A stretch of DNA of 64,000 nucleotides. It comes from Bathymodiolus brooksi (lineage: Eukaryota; Mollusca; Bivalvia; Mytilida; Modiolidae). The notes under the pieces were generated by a model that ran no database searches, had not been told where the DNA came from, and worked only from the letters and a program-made list of their open reading frames with translations. Location of the stretch: assembly GCA_963680875.1 (NCBI GenBank), contig OY804579.1:30117804-30181803 (forward strand). The letters are read 5' to 3'. How positions within the stretch are numbered: position 1 is the stretch's first letter; every line of letters starts with the position of its first letter. The position numbers and the translations under genes are program-made. Positions 1-64,000 of the stretch are shown here, piece after piece.

Positions 1-54
1 AAAAGTTAACGGACGACGGACGCCAAGTGATGGCAAAAGCTCACATCGCCCTTG
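1..54 (+). mobile_element. 3' tail fragment of a hairpin-ended repeat element
   Basis: Carries the GTTAACGGACGACGGACGCC run and CCAAGTGATGGCAA motif seen just before the 3' ends of the elements at 6684, 13109, 21795 and 46644. The window starts inside the copy. Confidence 0.7.
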
Positions 55-296
55 AATGATATAGTAATTAAGCCTAATTCAATATTTGACACTTTTGAAT
101 TAACGGGACAAAAAAACAGTTAGAGAGATCCATAGTGTTGAAGCCATCCAAGTTCAAGCTACCAAAAATTGATTGTACATAGTATTCTCTACAGGAATGT
201 GTATGTTTTTTTACATCTTATTGACTTGGAAATAAATCTGCATTCAATATTCTCAATCGATCAACTAATCATTACAGTATCTATTTATAAACTGAC

Positions 297-57066
<56,770 letters not shown>

Positions 57067-57796
57067 CTGAAAAAAAAATTGTAAATAATTATATTATAAT
57101 ACATGTACCTGATTATAATTTTTATACGTATTATTAAGTATTTTTTATTTTTAACTATTTTGTTTAACGTTCAGAAGCTGTCTATATCCCCCGGGCAATA
57201 GATCCAGCAATAGTCGATCGATAATCTGGAATTTCTATCATGACGTTTCTCGCGTCGTAATCTAAAACAATTTAACCCTTTGACTGCGACATTTCGTGTA
57301 TGTATAATCGTAACTTCGTGTGTGGTATAATTCTTGACACTATGGCCCTTTCAGCAGAGTGACGTCATTATTTATTTCATGACGTCATTTTAACAGCAAT
57401 GTTGACGTTACTTACCATTTCTGTTTAATTTTAAAGAGGTTCTATATGTGCTATATCTGTATCTGACTTCAAATTGTGCAATCTATAACGTATTTGAGTA
57501 ACTTATTCTTAAAGAAAATAAATGTAAATTTCTTTCCTGATGTCCCTAGCGCAATCTAAAAACAAGCACAGATTAAGAATTTTAAGAATCTTCATGTTTA
57601 TTATGAAAAAGATAACTTGTGTTATTTGTAAAACAATATTTAAATATTGAAAACATTTTTTTTTTTTTAATCTGTCTAAAAAAAATTATAATTAGGTAAT
57701 AAAACAGTTATTTAATGGGAGTGCAGGCAATAGATCAAAATATTTTTCCTGAGGTATTGGGAAAGACCAAAGTGTTCTATTGCCTCATCTATTGAG

Positions 57797-58163
57797 TGAG
57801 TAAGTGAGTGATTGTTGTTCAACGCCAACTCAGCAATTTTTCAGCTATATCATGGCGAGAACAAGTTAATTTTCAATGAAATTATGTTGAGGTCCACTTT
57901 ATGCAAGACCAACATGCTTAGTTGGATTTTTATAGTGCTAGCTCACTGAAACAACAGTCTGCGGATAGACATGTCACCCCACTCTGACACACCATCCTGA
58001 TTCCAAGCCAACCAGTCATTGCTCTTTCTCCTTAATACTGTGTGCTTAGCGGAGATGAAATAAATACCAATTCAATAGTCTTTGGTTTGACCCGACCGGG
58101 GCTCAAATCCACGACTTACTGCACTCGAGGACGAGCACGCTAACCATTACACCACCAATTGTT
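57797..58163 (-). mobile_element. tRNA-headed SINE, full length
   Basis: Minus strand starts GGTGGTGTAATGGTTAGCGT, has a B-box-like GTGGATTTGAGCCCCGG, body CAGTGAGCTAGCACTATAAA, tail CGCCATGATATAGCTGAAAA and (TCAC)n. Same type as 40211-40540. Confidence 0.85.
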
Positions 58164-58289
58164 GTTTAATACTATATATATTAGTATTTATTGTTATTCT
58201 TACTAGTTTTACCGAGAAACAGGTAAAAATAGAGTGTAATTTGACTTGGTGAGTTAAAATAATATGGATTTCGAGTGTATCAAGTTTAA

Positions 58290-59967
58290 GTGACACTTTG
58301 CCATGAGGCTGTTAGTACAACGGGTCGGGATTGTTTTTGGGATGGGTCTGTGCCCAATCCTTTAGAAGTGTCGGTAAGTAGCCCAACCATGTCCGTCTCC
58401 TCCAATATCCCTGAGCCTTCTGGAGCAGGGGCGAGAGTCGGCGGTCTTGCGGACCCAGTTCCTTCAAGACCAAATGTGGGTATACCTACTTTATCTACAG
58501 TTACCCATACCTTTTCTAGACCAGTGAACACTGCAGGGTCTTTTTCTACGGCACCTGGTTCGGCTATGGGTTTGAACCTGCCTGGTTCTAGATCACCTGT
58601 TTTTTACCCACCCAGTCTTATCCTGGCTCTCAGGGTGTTAATCCCTTTGCTTACTGGCTTCAGCCAGTTCCTTTCAGTCAGGATACCATAAGGACTCCGG
58701 TTACTTGTAGTCAGTCTAACTCTTCTTCTGTCTCACATAATTCTGAGTTGGTTAGTTCTTTTAAGGAGGCTTTATCTGACTTTAAGAAGTCGATTTCTTC
58801 CAGGATTTCTTCCTTGGAAGCTGGCCATCGGATCTCTCTTCCCACTGCTTGTGAGGAAGTATCTGATCTGATTTCTATGGCACCAGAGAGTCAAGAAGCT
58901 ACCTTCCTAAGTGAAGATGAACATGAGGAAGGTGAGTCTTCAATGGCTAGAGTCGCTGATAAGGTCCCTTTGGCTGGTCAGACTAAGTCTGTTACATCTA
59001 CATCTACATCTGTTGGTTCCCCTAGGGAATCGGAGGCAGAGGATCCTTCTGTGTCTTCTAAAGACCAGTTGAGGGTTAGAGTTTACTCTCTCTTGAGAGA
59101 GGTTGCTCATGTGCCCCTGTCCTCTCCTCCTAGACTTAAGAAGACTAGCTCTATCTTCGAGACTTCTTGTTGTTTGGTTCAGGATAAACCAAATACTTTG
59201 GCTCTTTTCCAGAATCCAATCATGCTTCTTCTGCAATTCAGTTTGTCAATGACTGTCTTTCAGTGAAGGTAAATGACAAGTCTTCTCGGTGCTCTTCTTT
59301 TTCTGGGTTTGGTGACAGTTTTTCCCGGTCATTTCAAGAGTAAAGATTTTGAAATCCATGACTCTTCTATCGGGAAGAAGGCCCCAGTTTAAGTCTTTTT
59401 CACAGCTTCTTGGGGCCTAACCAACTGGTGATGCTTCGCCTTTCTCAGTCCTTGTGGACCAAATCGGAGAACTTGCTCCGTAGTGCTTCACATGTTCTGG
59501 GTACTGCCGAGTTCTTTCTTTCAGCAGTTGGCGCTTTGCTTAAGGGCAAGGAATGTGATGATCTAGCAGAGGTAAAGTCTCTTCTTCTGCAAGTAGATCA
59601 GGCCCTTGGGTCCTCTCAGTGCCTCCTCATGGGCACACTAGCCAATTTCACTCTTTCTAAAAGGCGTGAAATACTTGAGAAGTCTTCTGTCAATGAAAGT
59701 CTTCAGGACTCCTTACTTCGTTCTCCTCTTTCTGACAAGGTTTTTGGTTTATCTTTACAGAAGGTTCAGGAGGAGGTCAACAAGACACCTCAGCCTCTTA
59801 GGGTCAATGTGCAATTGACTAATGGTAAGAGGTCTGCTTCTGTTTCATCATCCGCCCCAACAGGTTCTGACAAGAGGAAAGTGTTTGTTCCCAAGGCTTC
59901 TGGTCCTAAGAAACCCCATCAGAAAGGAGGTTATAAAGGTGCCAAAAAGCCTGGGTCTCGTAAATAG
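58290..59967 (+). pseudogene. DIRS gag-like ORF1, frameshifted
   Basis: Three open pieces in three frames (58290-58691, 58748-59266, 59410-59967) read as one gag-like protein broken twice. The first part is Ser/Pro rich; the last has a helical segment (SQSLWTKSENLLRSASHVLG) and a basic tail (KKPHQKGGYKGAKKPG) typical of DIRS ORF1 nucleic-acid binding. It overlaps the RT frame at its 3' end. Confidence 0.7.
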
Positions 59968-60997
59968 GTTGTTGCTCCCTTGTATGTTGCTGACACCTCC
60001 CTTAGGAGAGGAGCAGTTTCCTGTTACTCTTCCCTCTGTTCCAGTGGGAGGGAGACTTACCCAGTTTATACATCATTGGGAGAAGTTCACCACAGATGTA
60101 TGGGTTTTGTCAGTAATTCGAGAGGGATTGGATCTTGTGTTTCAGGAACGCCCTCCTTTGTCGGACAGTCCAATTCCTATGTCTCAGACTTCAGACAAGG
60201 AGAAGTTCCGTCTTCTGTCTGAGGAAGTTCAATCTCTACTACTGAAAAGAGTAATAGAGGAAATTCCTCTGACTCAGTTGACACCAGGGTTTTATTCTCG
60301 TCTCTTCTTGGTTCCCAAGAAAACCGGGGGAATGAGACCTGTGATAGATCTCTCTATTCTGAACAGTTACCTTTCGGTTCCCCATTTCAAAATGGAGACC
60401 AACAGATGTATCAGAGCTTGTATTCTTCCAGGTATGTTGACCACCAAACTGGACCTTTCGGATGCTTATTTCCATATCCCAATTTCTTTGGCTTCCAGGA
60501 AATTTCTCCGTTTTGTCTGGAACAACAAGGTTTACCAGTTTCTGGTTGCCCCGTTTGGCCTGGCGGTTGCACCACAGGTTTTTACTCAGGTTTTCCGGAC
60601 GGTTATAGCTCACTTGCATACTCTGTCGGTTCAAGCTCATTCTTATCTGGACGATTCTCTTCTGAAGGAATTCGATTCAGAAATTCTTTCTCGTCATACT
60701 TGCCTGTTTATATCAGGCTTCCTTATTTCTTGGAAAAAGTCTCAGATACTTCCTTCTCAAGACTTCCTGTTTTTGGGGCAACATTACAGAACTGAGGAAA
60801 AATTTCAGTCACTTTGCCAGAAAATTCTTATTTCTAGCAACAGTCCTTCAGTCACGGCTCGACAATTCTCCCAACTTCTGGGTTGTCTGAATTCTCTAGC
60901 CGATGTGGTTCCTCTAGGTCGCCTTCACATTCGACCTCTCCAGTTCTTTCTTCGGGAACATTGGGACTCCGCTTCTCATGATTGGGAGGCTAGATAG
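59822..60997 (+). CDS. DIRS reverse transcriptase domain
   Basis: Open 391-codon frame. Visible RT motifs: RLFLVPKKTGGMRPVIDLS, then KLDLSDAYFHIPI (catalytic Asp), FGLAVAPQVF, YLDD catalytic pair, and FLFLG. An upstream VGGRL...FIHHWEK segment is usual in DIRS. The frame ends at TAG 60993-60995, just before the RNase H region, which continues in another frame, so a 1-2-nt indel separates them. Catalytic residues of the RT itself are intact. Confidence 0.88.
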   Translation: MVRGLLLFHHPPQQVLTRGKCLFPRLLVLRNPIRKEVIKVPKSLGLVNRLLLPCMLLTPPLGEEQFPVTLPSVPVGGRLTQFIHHWEKFTTDVWVLSVIREGLDLVFQERPPLSDSPIPMSQTSDKEKFRLLSEEVQSLLLKRVIEEIPLTQLTPGFYSRLFLVPKKTGGMRPVIDLSILNSYLSVPHFKMETNRCIRACILPGMLTTKLDLSDAYFHIPISLASRKFLRFVWNNKVYQFLVAPFGLAVAPQVFTQVFRTVIAHLHTLSVQAHSYLDDSLLKEFDSEILSRHTCLFISGFLISWKKSQILPSQDFLFLGQHYRTEEKFQSLCQKILISSNSPSVTARQFSQLLGCLNSLADVVPLGRLHIRPLQFFLREHWDSASHDWEAR

Positions 60998-62966
60998 TAT
61001 CTATTCTTCCTGTCTTACTGCCTCACCTAGATTGGTGGACTTGCAGGGAAAATGTTTTGACAGGTGTAGCTTTGCTTCACCCAGTTCCTTCTCTAATTCT
61101 GTATACAGATTCCAGTCTTCAAGGATGGGGAGCCTTTCTAGAGGGAAAGTCTGTGTCGGGAGTGTGGTCTCTTGTTCAGCAACAAGAACACATCAATTTG
61201 CTAGAGATGAGAGCTGTCCTATTAGCGTTACAACATTTCAAGACTCTTCTAGTTTCGAAAGCAGTAATGCTAGCGACGGACAAAACAACAGTAGTGGCCT
61301 ACTTACAGAATCAAGGAGGAACTCGCTGTCATGCTCTCTTTCTTCTTTGCAAGGAAATTTTTCAATCTCACATTCATCTGGTAGTCAGACATATTCCAGG
61401 GACCTTCAATGTACTAGCAGATTGTCTGTCTCGCTTCCACAATCCAGTCAACACAGATTGGGAACTACGGCAAGTAGTGTTCGACTCAGTTGTTCTGCGG
61501 TAGGATCGTCCTCATGTAGATCTCTTTGCTACCAGTCTGAATCACAAACTGGAAACCTTTGTATCTCCAGTTCCAGACCCTCTGTCCTTCGCAGTAGACG
61601 CCATGTCTCTCTCTTGGGATGGAATGTTCGCCTACACCTTTCCTCCATTCCGATTTATTCTTCAAGTGCTTCTCAAGATCAAGCAATTAGATTGCAAGAT
61701 CATACTTATTGCACCAGCCTGGCCAAAACAAGCATGGTTTCCAGAACTTCTGCTTCTGTCCCAATCAGAATCTTTAGCCAGGCCTCTAAAACTTCCTTTC
61801 AGACGAGATCTTTTCTCTCAGTTCAAGGGAAAAATGGTACATTCAAGGACCGAGTCTCTTTATCTTCACGCTTGGCTACTCTCCGGGAGGGACTACGTCA
61901 GAAAGGCTTTTCTGAAGGAGCAACCTCACACATCTCAAAGTCTGTCAGACAGTCTACAGGGATCGTGTATGAGGCCAAGTGGGCAATCTTCTGTGATTGG
62001 TGTAGTGGACGGGATATTGATCCAGTCCGAGTCACTGTTCAACAGTTAGCTGATTTTCTAGTTTACCTTTTTGAGATTAAACATTTAGTACCCTCTACCA
62101 TTAAGGGGTACAGATCAGCTATTGGCAGGACTATTTCTTTACTTGGTGGACCTGATTTTGGGCAAAATGAATATATTTCTTTACTGGTTAGAAGTTTTAG
62201 TCTGGAGAGACCTAAACAGAATAAGTTGGTTCCTCAGTGGAATTTAGGGTTAGTCCTAGCTTCTCTAAACTCTCCCCCTTTTGAACCAGCAGAGGAAGTA
62301 GATTTACGTTTCCTCTACTGCAAGTGCTGTTTCTTGCTTGCCTTAGCTTCTGGCAGAAGGAGAAGTGAGATTCATGTTTTTTCTGTTTCTGACTCTTGTC
62401 TACGTTTCAACAGAAACAAATCTTCTGTAACTCTGTTAACAGATCCTTGTTTCCTTGGAAAGAATCAGATTCCAGATAGGGGTGCTGAACCAGTCATTAT
62501 TCCAGCGTTGCCAGAAGATGCTTCTTCTAGGTTGTCTTGCCCAATCAGAATCTTTAGCATATATCTAGATAGAACTAAGAATTCTCGTCCTGCCAAGAAT
62601 ACTAGGCTTTTTCTTCCTTTGAAAAAGGGAATTTCTGACATCTCTGCCAAGACTATTTCCTCTTGGATTTGCCGTAATATTCTTCTGGCTTACGAGTCTT
62701 CAGGAGAAAAATGTCTTAACCGCCACTCGGTTAAAGCTCATGAAGTTCGTGCTCTTGCTTCTTCCTGGGCACTTTTTAATTCAGCCTCTATTTCAGAGGT
62801 TTTGTCAGCTTGGTTTTGGAGATGTCATGATTCTTTCACTTCCTTTTATCTTAGGTCTATGTCTGCACAAGCAGACAGTCTTTTTTCACTTGGACATATA
62901 GTTGCTGCTCAACATGTCAGTGTTCCTTTGGTTTCTGAGAGATCAGGGGATTCAGCTGTCTGTTAG
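60978..62966 (+). CDS. DIRS tyrosine recombinase (integrase) ORF3, intact catalytic set
   Basis: 662-codon open frame. The first 300 or so codons overlap RNase H in another frame and are Ser-rich, so the real start is probably later. The recombinase begins near STGIVYEAKWAIFCDWC. The catalytic set is complete: Arg461 in ASGRRRSEI, His588 and Arg591 in KAHEVRALASSWAL, and Tyr624 in FTSFYLRS. It would integrate the circular cDNA by strand exchange without target duplication. The gag-like and RT/RNase H frames are broken; this one is not. Confidence 0.87.
   Translation: MIGRLDSIYSSCLTASPRLVDLQGKCFDRCSFASPSSFSNSVYRFQSSRMGSLSRGKVCVGSVVSCSATRTHQFARDESCPISVTTFQDSSSFESSNASDGQNNSSGLLTESRRNSLSCSLSSLQGNFSISHSSGSQTYSRDLQCTSRLSVSLPQSSQHRLGTTASSVRLSCSAVGSSSCRSLCYQSESQTGNLCISSSRPSVLRSRRHVSLLGWNVRLHLSSIPIYSSSASQDQAIRLQDHTYCTSLAKTSMVSRTSASVPIRIFSQASKTSFQTRSFLSVQGKNGTFKDRVSLSSRLATLREGLRQKGFSEGATSHISKSVRQSTGIVYEAKWAIFCDWCSGRDIDPVRVTVQQLADFLVYLFEIKHLVPSTIKGYRSAIGRTISLLGGPDFGQNEYISLLVRSFSLERPKQNKLVPQWNLGLVLASLNSPPFEPAEEVDLRFLYCKCCFLLALASGRRRSEIHVFSVSDSCLRFNRNKSSVTLLTDPCFLGKNQIPDRGAEPVIIPALPEDASSRLSCPIRIFSIYLDRTKNSRPAKNTRLFLPLKKGISDISAKTISSWICRNILLAYESSGEKCLNRHSVKAHEVRALASSWALFNSASISEVLSAWFWRCHDSFTSFYLRSMSAQADSLFSLGHIVAAQHVSVPLVSERSGDSAVC
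60994..62049 (+). pseudogene. DIRS RNase H and following domain, broken
   Basis: Starts with a conserved PHLDWWTCRENVLTGV connection, then RNase H residues: Asp in LYTDSSLQGWG, Glu in LLEMRAVLLAL, Asp in LATDKTT, and Asp in NVLADCLSR. It is out of frame with the RT and carries a TAG at 61501-61503. After the stop the same frame continues with LFATSLNHKLETF and APAWPKQAWFPELL, a segment commonly found between RNase H and recombinase in DIRS. Confidence 0.82.
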
Positions 62967-63290
62967 ATTCTGAGTTTCTCAGAATTTATAGAGATAAGCT
63001 ATTTATTGCTATAAAATTAGAAATTTTTCTAGGTAAAATTTACTTTTATTAAATAAATACTTACCACTATAAATTATAGGTCCCACCCTTTCCTCTCCTT
63101 CATCCCCTGTTGAGGCTTCTCTTGGGGAAATGGAATGAGGTTTATGGGTGATTTGTTGGGATATATCCGGTGTTGAGGGAGTATCTCAATGTTCTTTTTA
63201 TTGTGGTTTTCTCTATTGTGTGTGAAGGTCCACTAGGGACATCAAAATCCTAATTTCCTTGGCTGTATATTAACTTCCGTCATGAAGTAC

Positions 63291-64000
63291 TAATTATTCA
63301 TACTTTTCGGCGGAGATTCAATGTGAAATGTAGGGATTAATACACAATAATGGAGATTAGATTTGAATCGAGAGATTTACACTTGCATCGAGAGATTATA
63401 ACTTGGATCGGCAACTTATTACTTTATAGTTCAATTTAATACTTTATTTGGCAGGATTTAATCGATAATCTTTATATATATATATATATACATTTATCGA
63501 TTTTTTTACGGATGGGTACGTATACGCGATCGAGTTGAGAAAAATTGAATGTTTGTTTTCATTTAGTTATGTATCGACAGCTATAGTGTATTCACCGTAA
63601 AAAACGAATTTGCAACAAATGAAAACGGAATACATATTTCGCCAAAGATCGAGTCTGTATTAATGAATATATATATGCAATCAAGTATTCACGGCTGACA
63701 AAAAATAATAAACGTAATTTACACATTTCACCAAGATCGAGTTTAACAGCCGGTTTAATTTTCATGAATTAAATGATGAATGTTGAAATAAAAATTCCTT
63801 CTATGTTTTCCTAAGACCTAAGACTCTTTATTCTCAAATAAACCATACATTACAATGGTATAGTGAAGTTACATATAAAAATACAACACAACACATACAT
63901 GACAAATAAATAACAGATACACAAATACATATACATATAATATTTACATTACAACATGTTTGTGTACTGATCGATCGGAGAGCTATATATAGCACACAGG
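63291..64000. other. Unassigned flank with TA microsatellite
   Basis: AT-rich, with (TA)n at 63472-63491 and short CATCGAGAGATT repeats at 63378-63400. No exon of SMG1 seen. The DIRS right end may extend into this stretch. Confidence 0.45.

Larger units (their letters stand above)
58195..63290 (+). mobile_element. DIRS-like tyrosine-recombinase retrotransposon, partly decayed
   Basis: Gag-like region, reverse transcriptase, RNase H and tyrosine recombinase in the order of DIRS elements, with overlapping frames. There is no aspartic protease or DDE integrase, as expected for DIRS. Inserted in the SMG1 intron upstream of the 57019 exon, opposite in strand. The ends are not resolved: a hairpin at 58203-58232 (CTAGTTTTACC/GGTAAAAATAG) and the AATTTTTCTAGGTAAAA stretch at 63022-63039 are near the termini. 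Coordinates of both ends are approximate. Confidence 0.88.

Noticed and set aside
57797..58163. tRNA gene on the minus strand
   Set aside because: A- and B-box-like sequences sit at the head of a longer repeated unit with a shared tail; it is a SINE, not a foldable tRNA gene.
61603..62049. Separate gene after the RNase H stop
   Set aside because: Same frame as the RNase H region and typical DIRS sequence; it is the continuation of the broken ORF2.

Overview
The window looks like nuclear DNA of an invertebrate, most likely a bivalve mollusc. The basis is an AT-rich, intron-rich gene with GT-AG splice sites, a DIRS-type tyrosine-recombinase retrotransposon, tRNA-derived SINEs, hAT/Tc1-like elements, and several tandem-repeat-bearing elements with hairpin ends of a kind common in bivalve genomes. 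The bivalve call is inference; no species is claimed.

Host gene. One protein-coding gene is recognisable, on the minus strand: an orthologue of SMG1, the PI3K-like kinase of nonsense-mediated decay. Fifteen exons (1,938 nt, about 646 codons) are spread from 57066 down to 297. They cover part of the N-terminal helical-repeat region; the kinase domain lies beyond the left edge and the N-terminus beyond the right. Phases and residues join continuously except between the exons at 31003-31112 and 24727-24828, where at least one exon is missing or unrecognised. Two exons carry in-frame edge duplications (54 and 114 nt) next to splice sites.

Layout. 0-6 kb: introns with small repeats. 6-25 kb: four copies of one element family holding a 332-bp dimeric satellite (9, 19, 3 and 7 units), one of them nested in a hAT-like element; the last ends 18 bp from an SMG1 splice donor. 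25-30 kb: a TTAA-type MITE, a SINE, a terminal-inverted-repeat (TIR) element carrying a SAM-domain exon, and a 2.9-kb palindrome with opposed G-rich minisatellites. 31-42 kb: a second MITE copy, SINEs, two hAT-like elements with nested insertions, and a satellite-bearing element of another family. 44-45.6 kb: 19 copies of an 84-bp repeat made from that family's 3' hairpin tail plus flank. 46-51 kb: further elements, including a hAT-like element inside a SINE and a TIR-flanked 66-bp array. 53.3-55.7 kb: a nested insertion dated by target-site duplications. 58.2-63.3 kb: a DIRS-like element with an intact tyrosine recombinase frame but broken gag-like and RT/RNase H frames.

The strongest cross-cutting pattern is that several sequence-unrelated families share one design: a 5' hairpin, short subterminal inverted repeats, a 3' hairpin, and an interior of tandem monomers of about 153-176 bp, close to nucleosome spacing, in variable copy number. 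All SMG1 splicing in this stretch has to work around this material.
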